64,000 nucleotides of DNA from Streptomyces anulatus (GCF_014650675.1 NZ_BMVK01000002.1:353880-417879); one strand, 5' to 3'. Counted from the first letter of the stretch, positions 16,733-25,595 are shown. The notes: generated by a model not told the origin, from the letters alone. Numbers and translations: made by a program.

Positions 16733-17911
16733 GTGAGAACGGGGAACGGGGCGGGAACAGCGGGCGGCACAGCGGCGGCGCCCACCGAGATCGAGCGCGC
16801 ACTGTCCGCGGCCGTCGCGGGCGGCGGCGCCGACGCGGTCGTGGAACTGCTCGCGCGCACCCGGCTGTACGTGCTCGTCGCCCGGCTGCACGCGGACATC
16901 CCCGGCTGGACGGCCCCCCTGCCCGCGATCCGCGACGAGGTCTCCGGGCGGACGTGCGTCCCGGTCCTGACCCAGGGGATGCTGCCGCCCTGGCACCCGG
17001 AGTGGGTCTTCCGCGAGGTGAGCATCGGTGAGCTGGCCCGGATCTGGCCGTACGACGTGCGCCGGCTCGCGGTGAACCACGGCACCCCGTACGCGGCGAT
17101 GGTCGACGCCCGGCCCAAGCGTCTGAAGGCCTGGGTTCGGGCCGACGAACTTTCCGGCGGGGCGCAGCAGGGCGTCCTGCTCACCGACGCCGGCGGTCCG
17201 CTGCACGGGCCGCTCGCCCACGGGCTGGCGCTCGGCGCCCATCTGGCCGTCACCAACGGCCTGATCTGGAACAGGCTCGGCGCAGCCTACGAGAACTACG
17301 CGAGCGACCGGGCCCGGCTGCGGAGCCCGTGGGGCATCCCGCACCGCGCCGAGTACCGCGACCGCCTCGCGTCCCTGATGAAGAACCAGCTGGTCGGACG
17401 CGTCCAGGAAGGCGTCCTGCGGACCCGGCACACCCTGGCGCACCGGCTGGGGCGCACGCCGACGCGCGAGGAGTGGTCCGATGCGGTGGCCCGTGCCTTC
17501 GCCGCGCGCGACGCCGACGACCGGGCGGTCGCGGACCGCGCGCTGCGTCACGTCACCCTGTACGAGGAGAGGTTCCGGGCCGACGGCGTGCTCGCCCCGG
17601 AGGGTCGCGTCGACACCCTGGCCGCCTTCGACCTCGGCCGGGCGGTCAACGTCGTACGGCTCGCGCTCGGCGCCCGGTACGGCGATCCGCACGAGGCCGA
17701 GCAGGACGTGCTGCGGGTCGGCGGACTCGCCCGGGCGGCCTACTCCTCATGGGCGGACTTCTCCCTCGGCTACCTCATGGCCCGGGTGGTCCACCGGGCC
17801 GAGGACGACGGCCCGGAGGCGGCGGAGCCCACGTACCGGCAGTCGCTCACCGAACACCGCCTTCTGACCCAGGACCCCACCAGCCCCTACCGGAACATCC
17901 CCTGGTCATGA
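16733..17911 (+). CDS. DUF1266 protein, first tandem copy
   Basis: Uncharacterised protein of 392 residues. The N-terminal part (about 20-190) contains a VLTQGMLPPWHPEWVFREV segment and an SseB-like feel. The C-terminal part contains the WGI-x-E-Y-R motif (SPWGIPHRAEYRDRL) typical of DUF1266. No signal peptide or membrane segment, so cytoplasmic. It is a clear paralogue of the next gene: both share LTxGMLPxWHPxWVF, LHGPLAxGLAxGAHLAxxN, a RFRADGxLxPxGRV stretch and the C-terminal YRNIPWS/WRHIPWR tail. Likely leaderless. Function unknown. Confidence 0.8.
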   Translation: MRTGNGAGTAGGTAAAPTEIERALSAAVAGGGADAVVELLARTRLYVLVARLHADIPGWTAPLPAIRDEVSGRTCVPVLTQGMLPPWHPEWVFREVSIGELARIWPYDVRRLAVNHGTPYAAMVDARPKRLKAWVRADELSGGAQQGVLLTDAGGPLHGPLAHGLALGAHLAVTNGLIWNRLGAAYENYASDRARLRSPWGIPHRAEYRDRLASLMKNQLVGRVQEGVLRTRHTLAHRLGRTPTREEWSDAVARAFAARDADDRAVADRALRHVTLYEERFRADGVLAPEGRVDTLAAFDLGRAVNVVRLALGARYGDPHEAEQDVLRVGGLARAAYSSWADFSLGYLMARVVHRAEDDGPEAAEPTYRQSLTEHRLLTQDPTSPYRNIPWS

Positions 17912-19092
17912 ACCCGAATCCCCCCACCTCGCCCCCGGCCCCCTGGCCGCCCGCCGCCTGGGTCCCGCCGTCCGAGACCGAGCAGCTCCTCCACGATGCG
18001 GCGCTGCGCGGCGATGCCCGGGCCCAACTGGCGGCGCTCGCCGGGGCCGAGCTGTACATCCCGGCCCCGCGCGCCGAGGTGGACGCGAAGCCGGACACCA
18101 TCACCTGGCGCGCGCACCACGACCCGGCCGGCTTCGTCTGCCGGCCGGTGCTCACCCGGGGCATGCTGCCGGCCTGGCATCCGGACTGGGTCTTCCACGG
18201 GGTCACGCTGCGCTGGGCCGCCGAGTTCGGCTGGTCCGACCCGCACGTGTTCCTCGGCGTGAACGTGGGGACGCCCGGGCAGTTGCTGCTGCCCACCGGC
18301 CCGATGGACCTGGCGCTGTGGCAGCGCGCCTACGCGGAGAACGACCGCCTCCCGGAGAACCGGCTGCTCGCGCTGCGCCACGGCGCGCTGCACGGGCCGC
18401 TGGCGTACGGGCTGGCCTGCGGGGCGCATCTGGCGATCGGGAACGCGGTGCCGTGGAACGAGGTCGGCACGGTCTACCGCGAGTACACCACCGAGCGCGA
18501 TCTGCTCCGCGAGTCCTGGGGCATCACCGGCCACGCGGAGTGGCGCAAGCAGCTGGACGTCCTGCTGGAGGCCCGCAACAGCCCGCCGGAACCGGACTTC
18601 GTGCTGCGCACCCGCGACCAGCTGGCGTCCGCGCTGGGCGAGTTGCCCTCGGCCGACCTGTGGCGGGAGACCGCGGCGGGCCACGCCCAGGACCTGGGGG
18701 CGGACTCCGGCACGGTGAAGGGCATCGAGGAGCTGGTGCGCCGGATCATGCGCTACGAGGCCCGGTTCCGCGCGGACGGGCTGCTGCCGCCGGACGGCCG
18801 GGTCCGCACGACGGTGGCGTACGACTACGGGCGGGCGGTGAACCTGGCGCGCTGGGGGCTGGCGGCGCGTTACTGCGCCCCGGCCGACGCGGAGCAGGCG
18901 ATCGTCTACGCCGGGGCGCTGAGCAAGTCGGCCCACCGCTCCTGGGAGGAGTTCTCGGCGGGCTACTCGCTGGGGCGGGTGCTGCGGTTCGACGAGGAGG
19001 AGTACGGGCCGTTCTACGAGAAGAACGTCCTCGCCCACCGTCTGCTGGCGGAGAGCGAGGGCAGTCCGTGGCGTCATATCCCGTGGCGCTGA
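17908..19092 (+). CDS. DUF1266 protein, second tandem copy
   Basis: Paralogue (394 residues) of the preceding gene and coupled to it by ATGA overlap. It has a Pro-rich N-terminus, then LTRGMLPAWHPDWVF, the shared GAHLAIGN block and the DUF1266-type ESWGITGHAEWRKQL. The two copies have diverged most in the first 100 residues and in the region after the WGI motif, so they may form a heterodimer or bind different partners. Soluble, no catalytic motif recognised. The open frame upstream inside the first copy is a shadow; the ATG at 17908 is set by the overlap. Confidence 0.8.
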   Translation: MNPNPPTSPPAPWPPAAWVPPSETEQLLHDAALRGDARAQLAALAGAELYIPAPRAEVDAKPDTITWRAHHDPAGFVCRPVLTRGMLPAWHPDWVFHGVTLRWAAEFGWSDPHVFLGVNVGTPGQLLLPTGPMDLALWQRAYAENDRLPENRLLALRHGALHGPLAYGLACGAHLAIGNAVPWNEVGTVYREYTTERDLLRESWGITGHAEWRKQLDVLLEARNSPPEPDFVLRTRDQLASALGELPSADLWRETAAGHAQDLGADSGTVKGIEELVRRIMRYEARFRADGLLPPDGRVRTTVAYDYGRAVNLARWGLAARYCAPADAEQAIVYAGALSKSAHRSWEEFSAGYSLGRVLRFDEEEYGPFYEKNVLAHRLLAESEGSPWRHIPWR

Positions 19093-19124
19093 GCGCGACG
19101 TGACCCGCGGGGGCCTGCCGCCGG

Positions 19125-20006
19125 TCAGCCGCCCGGCAGCAGGTGCCGGTAGCTGTCCGGGTTCTCCACCAGGAACTGCGCGAAGCTCTTGGCCGGGTGC
19201 CCGGTGAGCATGGGCACCGCGTCGGAGACGGCGGCCAGCTCCCCGCCCGCGATGGCCTCGTACGAGGTGACCCAGCCGGCCACCTCCCAGTCCTCCGCCC
19301 CGTAGCCGGCCCGGGAGGCGTAGGCCTCCTCGCGGGTCTCGGGGACGTAGACGACGGGACGCCCGGTGACCCGGCTCAGTTCACCGGCCGCCTCGGCGAG
19401 GGTGAACGCCTCGGGTCCGGTGAGGTCGTAGACCCGGTCGTCGTGGTCCGTGCCCTCGTCCAGCAGCACGGCCGCCGCCGCGTCGGCGATGTCCTCGTGG
19501 GCGACGGCCGCCACCCGTCCGTCGCCGCCCGGCCCGCGCAGCACCCCGTCGGTCCCGGTCATCGCGGGCAGCCCCGCCAGATACCAGTTGTCCCGCAGGA
19601 ACGTGTGGCGGATCTCGGCCGTACGGATGTGGGCCTCGGTGTCCCAGTGGTCACGGGCGAAGGTGAACGTGGCGTCGGGCGCGGCCCCTTGGAAGGACAC
19701 GTACACGATCCGCTCCACGCCCACCGCCACGGCGGCGTCGATCGCCGTGGTGTGCTCGCGGACCCGGTAGGGGCTTTCGTGGGCGGAGACCAGGAACAGG
19801 GTGTGGGCCCCGTCGAGGGCCCGGCGCATGGCCTCCGCGTCGCCGTAACGGGCGGCCGGCGCGTGGTCGGCGCCGGGCAGGTCGGGCAGCCGGGCGGGGT
19901 CGCGGCCGAGGAGCCGTACGGGCACGCCGGTCCGGGCCAGTCGTCGGGCGACCCGGCCGCCGACCGCTCCGGTCACTCCGGTCACCGCGATGAGGGGGCC
20001 GATCAC
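19125..20006 (-). CDS. NmrA-like NAD(P)-binding oxidoreductase
   Basis: Atypical short-chain dehydrogenase of 293 residues. The N-terminal Rossmann motif is VTGVTGAVGGRVARRL; later features are YVSFQGAAPDATFTFARDHW and FLRDNWYLAGL, typical of the NmrA/azoreductase-like QOR2 group that reduces quinones or senses NADP. The GTG at 20006 overlaps the DUF952 stop (GTGA) and has GAGAGGA about 11 nt upstream. The long upstream frame is a shadow. Forms a two-gene operon with DUF952. Precise substrate unknown. Confidence 0.85.
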   Translation of the reverse strand: MIGPLIAVTGVTGAVGGRVARRLARTGVPVRLLGRDPARLPDLPGADHAPAARYGDAEAMRRALDGAHTLFLVSAHESPYRVREHTTAIDAAVAVGVERIVYVSFQGAAPDATFTFARDHWDTEAHIRTAEIRHTFLRDNWYLAGLPAMTGTDGVLRGPGGDGRVAAVAHEDIADAAAAVLLDEGTDHDDRVYDLTGPEAFTLAEAAGELSRVTGRPVVYVPETREEAYASRAGYGAEDWEVAGWVTSYEAIAGGELAAVSDAVPMLTGHPAKSFAQFLVENPDSYRHLLPGG

Positions 20007-20353
20007 TGGGGTTCGTCTTCCTCTCGTCGTCCTCCGTCCCAGGGCCGCACCTCCACGACCGCGCCCACCGGGAGCGGTCCGTACAGGTGCGGGAACTCCT
20101 CGCCGCCTGGCTTCATCGCCTCGTACCGGACGGGGTCGGCGAGGCGGGTGGGGTCGACTACCAGGACCACGAGGTCCCGGTCGTCGTCCCCGTACAGCAT
20201 CCGGGCCACACCGGGGAGTTGGTGGGGCAGCGAGAGGTGGATGAAGCCCTCCTCCTGGAGGGTGCGGCCGCGGGTGGACATCTCGTACGTCCCTGTCCCG
20301 CGGGCCGCCTCCCACAGAGGTGCTTCGGCGAGGTGGAGCAGCGGTTCGGCCAT
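20003..20353 (-). CDS. DUF952 domain protein
   Basis: Small cytoplasmic protein (116 residues) matching DUF952: it contains the LHLAE start, the GFIHLSLPHQLPGVA motif, a LVVLVVDPTRL strand and the HLYGPLPVGAVVEV end. The family fold is related to ADP-ribosylating-enzyme-like and RNA 2'-phosphotransferase-like proteins, but no activity is established. First gene of an operon with the NmrA-like oxidoreductase (4-bp overlap). Confidence 0.85.
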   Translation of the reverse strand: MAEPLLHLAEAPLWEAARGTGTYEMSTRGRTLQEEGFIHLSLPHQLPGVARMLYGDDDRDLVVLVVDPTRLADPVRYEAMKPGGEEFPHLYGPLPVGAVVEVRPWDGGRREEDEPQ

Positions 20354-20387
20354 CGGACCACGCTAACTCTCCTCGCCCGGGGGCCTG

Positions 20388-21953
20388 CTAGAAGGTGCGG
20401 CGACGCGCCCTGCGCGTGGCCACGAGAACCGTGCCGCCGGCGGCGACCAGCGCTGCCGCGATGGACCCGATGATCCATTCACCGCCCCGGGAGCCGGTGT
20501 CGGGCAGCTCACCCGGGTGGCTCGGCGAGTGCGTGGGGTGCGGCGTGTGGCCGGTGGGCGTGGGGGTGGGCTGGGTCGGGGTCGGGGTGGGGTCGGTGGG
20601 GGTGGGCGTGGGCTCGGTGGGGCTCGGCGTCGGGTCCGTGGGCGTCGGGGTGGGATCCGTGGGGCTCGGCGTCGGGTCCGTCGGCGTGGGCGTCGGGTCC
20701 GTCGGAGTCGGCGTCGGGTCCGTCGGCGTGGGCGTCGGGTCCGTCGGAGTCGGCGTGGGATCCGTCGGCGTCGGCGTCGGGTCCGTCGGCGTCGGCGTCG
20801 GGTCCGTCGGCGTCGGCGTCGGATCCGTCGGCGTGGGCGTCGGGTCCGTCGGGGTCGGCGTCGGATCCGTCGGCGTGGGCGTCGGGTCGGGCGTGCAGGT
20901 CGGCAGGTCGCCGTCGAAGGGGTACGCGTGGATCTCCTGGCCGCCCGACGTGCCCGAAGAGGTGTGGGTGAGCGAACCCGCTGTGTAGAAACGGCCGTTG
21001 GTGCCGCTCATGCTGAGCACGGTGGTGCTCGTCGGCTGGCCCACCAGCACGCTGCCCTCGAACTGGGCCGGGCCGCTCATGGACAGGTCGGTGGCGTCCG
21101 GGAAGTTCCACAGCAGGTTCTCGCGGAGGCCCTCGTTGGGGAACGAGCCCATGAACGTGGCGACGCTGCGGGTGGAGCCGTAGACGTTGACCAGGACCGT
21201 CGCGCCCTCGGGGATGCCGTTGAACACGAACCCCGTGTTGCCGCCCGCCTCCGACTCCAGGTCCGCGTCCACGTCGAAGATCTGGATCGCGGACGAGCCG
21301 TCACCGGTGAACGTCATGAGGTCACCGGTCTTCACCCACGTGCCCGTCGCCTCGCGGTGCTCGTCGCCGTCGTACGCGTAGCAGCGGCTCGCCTCGGTGA
21401 GCTGCGGGCGCAGCCCGGTGTACGGGGCGGCCGCGTCCTCGTCGAAGCGCGGGGCGGTGGTGGGGTTCACCGTGCCGGTGAGGTCACCCGCGTACGCGAC
21501 ACGGCCGGAGTGCGTGCCCTCCTCGGCGAGCAGGCGCTCGCCGTCGGCGATGGTCACGTCCCCGCCCGCCGTCAGATAGTCGGAGCCGTCCGGCGGCGGC
21601 ACCCGCGAACCGACGCCCGCGATGCCGACGTTGTAGATCTGCGAGACCCCGTCCCGCTTGTCCATGTCGAACCGGCCGAGGGTGACGACCTTCCCCTCCG
21701 CCTCGGCCGCCGCCTCCCGGACCAGGAAGTCACCGCCGACGTAGACATTGATATTGCTGTCGAAGTACTCGACCGGGCCGTTGTTGGGGTCGTTCCAGCT
21801 GGGCGGGCAGGAGCTGCCGAGGCAGGGTCCCAGTCCGCCCGGCAGCGGATCGGCACCCGCCGCCGGGGCCAGCACGCCCACCATCGCCGCGGCCGTGGCC
21901 ACTGTCACTGCTGCCCGGATTGCGTTGCCGCGCCTGCGCGCCTTCTGTTCCAT
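20388..21953 (-). CDS. LPXTG-anchored choice-of-anchor A surface protein
   Basis: Cell-wall-anchored protein of 521 residues. A signal peptide (1-37, ending APAAGADP) leads into a choice-of-anchor A domain (about 60-340: DSNINVYVGGDFLVREAAAE, later NFPDATDLSMSG and FEGSVLVG). About 17 repeats of the heptad DPTPTPT follow. The sorting signal LPDTG is at 483-487, with a membrane helix and an RRARRR tail. Sortase should link it to peptidoglycan; the Pro-Thr stalk holds the domain away from the wall. No sortase gene is in the window. ATG at 21953 is taken; a TTG three codons upstream is possible. Choice-of-anchor A proteins are thought to be adhesins. Confidence 0.88.
   Translation of the reverse strand: MEQKARRRGNAIRAAVTVATAAAMVGVLAPAAGADPLPGGLGPCLGSSCPPSWNDPNNGPVEYFDSNINVYVGGDFLVREAAAEAEGKVVTLGRFDMDKRDGVSQIYNVGIAGVGSRVPPPDGSDYLTAGGDVTIADGERLLAEEGTHSGRVAYAGDLTGTVNPTTAPRFDEDAAAPYTGLRPQLTEASRCYAYDGDEHREATGTWVKTGDLMTFTGDGSSAIQIFDVDADLESEAGGNTGFVFNGIPEGATVLVNVYGSTRSVATFMGSFPNEGLRENLLWNFPDATDLSMSGPAQFEGSVLVGQPTSTTVLSMSGTNGRFYTAGSLTHTSSGTSGGQEIHAYPFDGDLPTCTPDPTPTPTDPTPTPTDPTPTPTDPTPTPTDPTPTPTDPTPTPTDPTPTPTDPTPTPTDPTPTPTDPTPTPTDPTPSPTDPTPTPTDPTPSPTEPTPTPTDPTPTPTQPTPTPTGHTPHPTHSPSHPGELPDTGSRGGEWIIGSIAAALVAAGGTVLVATRRARRRTF
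20540..20890 (-). repeat. 21-bp coding repeats for DPTPTPT heptads
   Basis: About 17 tandem 21-bp units within the surface-protein gene. Most encode DPTPTPT, with a few variants (DPTPSPT, EPTPTPT, QPTPTPT) toward the C-terminal end. They form the extended wall-spanning stalk and are a likely site of copy-number variation between strains. Confidence 0.85.
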
Positions 21954-22068
21954 GCCGCGCAATATGCATGGTTAACACTTAGTCATTTTGTATGACACGC
22001 CGCTCTTGCCCCTTTGTGTAGGCCTATAGGAGGTTTCTTCGCTGCGACACGCACACCAAGGCGGCCCG

Positions 22069-23067
22069 TCAGAGAGCCAGCAGCTTCGCCTCCAGCAGGG
22101 GGTCGAGGCCGACGGCCGGGCGGTCGGGGCGCTGGGGCGCCGCGCCGCCGAGGGCGCGCAGCCAGGTCCAGGTGTCCGCGACGGTCTCCTCGACCGGGCG
22201 GCAGCGCAGCCCGGCGGCGTACGCCCTGGTGTGGTCGCCCCGGTGCAGCGTGTCGTACAGCTCGCCCGGCGGCAGCCAGATCGGCAGGTCGCTCCAGGGC
22301 TCGACCCCGGCGGCCAGCAGGACCTCCGGATCGGTCCAGCGCAGCTCTGCGTCGGACCCGGTGACGCGCACGCAGGCCTCCAGCAGCTCGCCCATGGTCG
22401 TGTGGCCGGGGCGGCTGACGGTGTTGTACGCGCCGTGCAGCCCGCCCGCCGCCGCGTCCAGGATCCAGTCCGCCAGGTCCCGGGCGTCGATGTACTGGAG
22501 CTCCGCCCCGGGCCGGCCGGGGGCGATCACCGGGCCGCCCCGCGCGATCCGCGTCAGCCACCAGGGCAGCCGTCCGATGTTCTCCCCGGGGCCGATGATC
22601 AGCCCGGCCCTCGCCAGCAGGGCCCGGTCGCCGAAGGCGTCGAGGGCGGCCAGCTCACCGCCGCGCTTGGCCCGGTCGTACGGCACGTCCCCGCCGTCGT
22701 CGGGCGATGCCCCGGCCACCAGCGGGCCGTTCTCGTCGAGTCCCGGGGCGGCCGGGTGTGCGTACACCGAGCGGCTGGAGACGTAAGCGAAGTGCCCGGC
22801 CCGGCCGGACAGCAGACGGGCGGCGTCGCGGACGGCGGCGGGCGCGCCGCTCCAGGTGTCGACGACCAGGTCCCAGTCCTGCCCGCTCTCCGCCAGGGCC
22901 GCGAGTCCGTGCGGGCCCGCGGTCCGGTCCCCGGTCAGCGCGCGCACGCCGGGCGGGGGCGCGTGGCGGCCCCGGTGGAACACCGTGACGTCCCAGTCCC
23001 GCTCCAGCGCGGCGTCGGTGACGGCCCGTCCGACGAACTCCGTACCGCCCAGCATCAGAAGCCTCAT
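22069..23067 (-). CDS. NAD-dependent epimerase/dehydratase family protein
   Basis: Extended short-chain dehydrogenase of 332 residues. It begins with the nucleotide-binding motif LMLGGTEFVGRAVTDAAL and has the FAYVSSRSVYAHP segment in place of the standard catalytic Tyr-x-x-x-Lys (DRAKRGGE follows PYD). This resembles reductases sometimes annotated as RNA-binding/epimerase-like CSP41 proteins. The ATG at 23067 is directly at the Rossmann strand. It stands alone between the surface protein and LysR genes. Substrate unknown. Confidence 0.85.
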   Translation of the reverse strand: MRLLMLGGTEFVGRAVTDAALERDWDVTVFHRGRHAPPPGVRALTGDRTAGPHGLAALAESGQDWDLVVDTWSGAPAAVRDAARLLSGRAGHFAYVSSRSVYAHPAAPGLDENGPLVAGASPDDGGDVPYDRAKRGGELAALDAFGDRALLARAGLIIGPGENIGRLPWWLTRIARGGPVIAPGRPGAELQYIDARDLADWILDAAAGGLHGAYNTVSRPGHTTMGELLEACVRVTGSDAELRWTDPEVLLAAGVEPWSDLPIWLPPGELYDTLHRGDHTRAYAAGLRCRPVEETVADTWTWLRALGGAAPQRPDRPAVGLDPLLEAKLLAL

Positions 23068-23183
23068 GGGACGACTCTGCCCACCGGAGGGCGGCGGGGG
23101 AACCCGTGCACGCTGTCAGCAGAACGGGGAACCCGGCGTCGCGGGGGCGGAGACCTCCGTGGCGCGAGCGGAACGGCGGAGGG

Positions 23184-24137
23184 TCAGGGCGCGCAGGCCA
23201 GCGGGGAGCGGTGGCGCAGCAGCCACTCGTGGTAGCCGCTCGCCCGTCGCGCCGCGTCCCGGTAGGCGTCCTCCAACTGCGCGTACACCACCGCGATGTC
23301 CGTCCCGGGCCGGGAGACCAGGAGGAGCCGTACCGCGAGGGGGTCGCCCAGCAGCGGGCGGATCACCATGTCGTCGCGCGGGCCCGACGTCGGCTGGCAG
23401 GGGGCGACCGCCTCGCCGAGCACGACGAGGGAGGCGGCGGTGAGGTAGTCGCCGTGCAGGACAGGCGGGTTGAGCCCGGCGGCGCCGAGCACCCGGCGCA
23501 CCCCGTCCCACTCGCCGTCCACCGTCGGGTCGACCATCCACGGGTCGCCCGCCAGGTCCCCGAGCTCCACCACGCGGCGGCGGGCGGCGGGGTGGTCGCG
23601 GGAGAGCGAGATGAACTGCGGCTCCCGGTCCACGAGCACGCGCTGCTCCAGGCCCTCCGGCACGGCGAGCGGGGAGCCCTCCACCTCGTGAACGAAGGCG
23701 ACGTCCAGGCGGCCCTCCTCGACCGAGCGCAGCAGCGCGTGGGCGGAGACGTCGACCCGCAGCGAGATGTCGGTGCCGGGCAGGGCGACCCGCAGCCGGC
23801 GCAGCCAGCCGCCGATGACCCGGCTCGCGGTGGAGCCGATACGCAGCCGGGATCCACGCGGCCGGGCGGCCTCGGCCTCCGCCAGCGCCTCGGCGACCAG
23901 GTCGCTCATGCCGTCCACCAGGGGCCGGGCCCGGCTCAGGACGGCCCGCCCCAGGGAGGTCGGCCGGCAGCCGGTCCGTTCGCGGCGGAACAGCTCGGCG
24001 CCGAGCACGTTCTCGATCCGCCGCAGCTGGGTGGTCAGGGAGGGCTGGCTCACGCCGAGGCGTCGGGCCGCCTGATGCAGACTGCCCGCGTCGGCGATGG
24101 CGCACAGCGCCCTGAGGTGCCTCACCTCCAGCTCCAT
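23184..24137 (-). CDS. snpR: LysR-type regulator of the adjacent snapalysin gene
   Basis: LysR-family regulator (317 residues). The N-terminal helix-turn-helix reads LRHLRALCAIADAGSLHQAA to VSQPSLTTQLRRIE, followed by a periplasmic-binding-protein-like effector domain (about 90-300). It is divergent from the small neutral protease gene. In Streptomyces this LysR gene beside snpA (also called mprR) is known to be needed for snpA transcription; assignment here rests on that synteny. A T-N11-A box lies in the shared intergenic region. Confidence 0.88.
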   Translation of the reverse strand: MELEVRHLRALCAIADAGSLHQAARRLGVSQPSLTTQLRRIENVLGAELFRRERTGCRPTSLGRAVLSRARPLVDGMSDLVAEALAEAEAARPRGSRLRIGSTASRVIGGWLRRLRVALPGTDISLRVDVSAHALLRSVEEGRLDVAFVHEVEGSPLAVPEGLEQRVLVDREPQFISLSRDHPAARRRVVELGDLAGDPWMVDPTVDGEWDGVRRVLGAAGLNPPVLHGDYLTAASLVVLGEAVAPCQPTSGPRDDMVIRPLLGDPLAVRLLLVSRPGTDIAVVYAQLEDAYRDAARRASGYHEWLLRHRSPLACAP

Positions 24138-24452
24138 GCAGCGGAGACTATGACCGCCGCACGCCGCGCACCAGACGTCGCAACCCCACCAAACGACGGC
24201 AATTCAGGGAGTGTTGGGCCCCGGGACATGTGACGATGCCGTGCGCGTGACGTGAGCACGGCATGTCCGTGGGCGGCTGACGTGCACGGACAGGGGGCCG
24301 GGATGGCGATAGGGCGGTGCTATCACCGTTCGGCATCATCCCCGGCGACTGTGTGCTGCCCCACACTCTTCCCCGTACCGCCCCACGCCTTGTCCGCCCA
24401 GCGGACACCCCCACGGCGCGGGTTCGATCGGACAGGTAGGAGAAATCCCCCC
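24138..24452. other. Divergent snpR-snpA intergenic region
   Basis: No gene in 315 bp. It holds the LysR box at 24308-24324 and the snpA ribosome site GTAGGAG at 24437-24443. A CGTGACGTGAGCACGGCATG stretch near 24247 has partial symmetry with TGACGTGCACGG near 24280. Promoter -10 and -35 elements are not obvious. Confidence 0.5.
24308..24324. promoter_or_regulatory. T-N11-A LysR box upstream of snapalysin gene
   Basis: GATAG-GGCGGTG-CTATC is a perfect 5-bp dyad containing the LysR consensus T-N11-A (T at 24310, A at 24322). It lies 128 bp upstream of snpA and 170 bp from snpR in the 315-bp divergent region. No other equally good dyad was seen there; a weaker GTGCnCGTGAC-type repetition lies at 24240-24290. 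Confidence 0.7.
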
Positions 24453-25106
24453 ATGAGACACCTCAGGACTGCCGTCGCCACCGCCGCCGCCGGGCTCGGC
24501 CTCGTCGCCGCGCTGGGCACCGCACCCGTCGTCGCCGCCGCTCCGGCCCCGGCCGCTCCCTCCTCCACCACCATCGCCGCGTACAACGGCTCGGGCGAGA
24601 ACGCCGCCGCCAACCGCGCCTTCCTCGACGCCGTCATGAAGTCCGTCGCCGAGAAGCGTGCCGCCAACCCGGGCATCAAGGCCGTCACGGTCACCTACAA
24701 CGCGTCGAGCGCGCCGTCCTTCCGCGGCGAGATAGCCAACAGCACGCAGATCTGGAACAGCTCGGTCTCCAACGTCCGGCTGCAGGAAGGCTCCAACGCG
24801 GACTTCACCTACCGCGAGGGCAACGACCCCCGGGGCTCCTACGCGAGCACCGACGGGCACGGTCGCGGGTACATCTTCCTGGACTACGCCCAGAACCAGC
24901 AGTACGACTCGACCCGCGTCACCACGCACGAGACCGGGCACGTCCTCGGCCTGCCGGACACCTACTCCGGTCCGTGCAGCCAGTTGATGTCCGGCGGCGG
25001 CCCCGGCCCGTCCTGCACCAACGCCAACCCGGACGCCAACGAGCGGGCCCGGGTGAACCAGCTGTGGCAGAACGGCCTGGCCGCGCTCGCCCGCTCCGCT
25101 TCCTGA
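24453..25106 (+). CDS. snpA: Snapalysin, small neutral metalloprotease
   Basis: Secreted zinc endopeptidase (M7 family, 217 residues). Signal peptide about 1-30, then a short propeptide and the catalytic domain. The zinc site is [11 protein letters not shown] (His159, Glu160, His163, with Asp169 as third ligand, the hallmark of snapalysin). Two cysteines, in GPCSQLM and PSCTNA, probably form the conserved disulfide. ATG at 24453 has GTAGGAG 9 nt upstream; the longer frame is a shadow. Regulated by the divergent LysR protein. The gene ends before two tandem hairpins. Confidence 0.96.
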   Translation: MRHLRTAVATAAAGLGLVAALGTAPVVAAAPAPAAPSSTTIAAYNGSGENAAANRAFLDAVMKSVAEKRAANPGIKAVTVTYNASSAPSFRGEIANSTQIWNSSVSNVRLQEGSNADFTYREGNDPRGSYASTDGHGRGYIFLDYAQNQQYDSTRVTTHETGHVLGLPDTYSGPCSQLMSGGGPGPSCTNANPDANERARVNQLWQNGLAALARSAS

Positions 25107-25138
25107 CACCGGGACACACCGGCGGTCAGGCGGAGGAC

Positions 25139-25165
25139 GGCCGGTCCCGTGTCCCGGGACCGGCC
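25139..25165. terminator. Hairpin after snapalysin gene
   Basis: GGCCGGTCCCG (25139-25149) pairs perfectly with CGGGACCGGCC (25155-25165) around a 5-nt loop, 32 nt past the snpA stop. First of two consecutive hairpins. Confidence 0.7.
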
Positions 25166-25181
25166 GGAACCCCCCACACGA

Positions 25182-25215
25182 CAGAGGACCGTTCCGCTCG
25201 CGGAACGGTCCTCTG
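25182..25215. terminator. Bidirectional terminator between snpA and gntR
   Basis: A perfect 15-bp stem (CAGAGGACCGTTCCG, 25182-25196, with 25201-25215) and a CTCG tetraloop lie between convergent genes. On the minus strand it sits 21 nt past the GntR stop. Confidence 0.85.
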
Positions 25216-25236
25216 CGCGGTGCGCGCAGGTGCCGG

Positions 25237-25593
25237 TCAGGCGTCGAGCTCGCTGCGGACGAGGGCCAGCAGCTCGTCCTCGGTCATCCCGAGGTCCCGG
25301 GCGTCCGCGACGGCTTCGCGGACCCGCTCCAGCAGCCGGGCCCGCTGCGGCGACGCGCCTGCGGTGATCGCCGCGCCCCGGCCGCGGCGCAGCTCGATGA
25401 GCCCTTCCTCGCGCAGCCGCTGGTAGCCGCGCAGCACCGTGTGGACGTTCACGCCGAGGGATTCGGCGAGCACCCGGGCGGCGGGCAGCCGCTCGCCCGG
25501 GACCACCGCACCCTCGGCGACCGCACGCCGGACCGAGGCGGCGATCTGGTCGCCGAGCGGGACGGTGGAGGTCGGATCGACCCGGAAGAGCAT
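25237..25593 (-). CDS. GntR-family (YtrA-type) regulator
   Basis: Short GntR regulator (118 residues). The winged-helix domain begins VPLGDQIAASVRRAVAEG and includes LPAARVLAESLGVNVHTVLRGYQRL; only about 40 helical residues follow, as in the YtrA subfamily that lacks a large effector domain. Its start is 2 nt from the end of the DUF1648 gene, so the two are co-transcribed, a recurrent pair in actinobacteria. A GTTC/GAAC dyad in front of the DUF1648 gene is its likely operator. Confidence 0.9.
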   Translation of the reverse strand: MLFRVDPTSTVPLGDQIAASVRRAVAEGAVVPGERLPAARVLAESLGVNVHTVLRGYQRLREEGLIELRRGRGAAITAGASPQRARLLERVREAVADARDLGMTEDELLALVRSELDA

Positions 25594-25595
25594 GG

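Noticed and set aside
23106..24233. 375-codon plus-strand frame opposite the LysR gene
   Set aside because: Antisense shadow of the LysR gene; no domain and no ribosome site.
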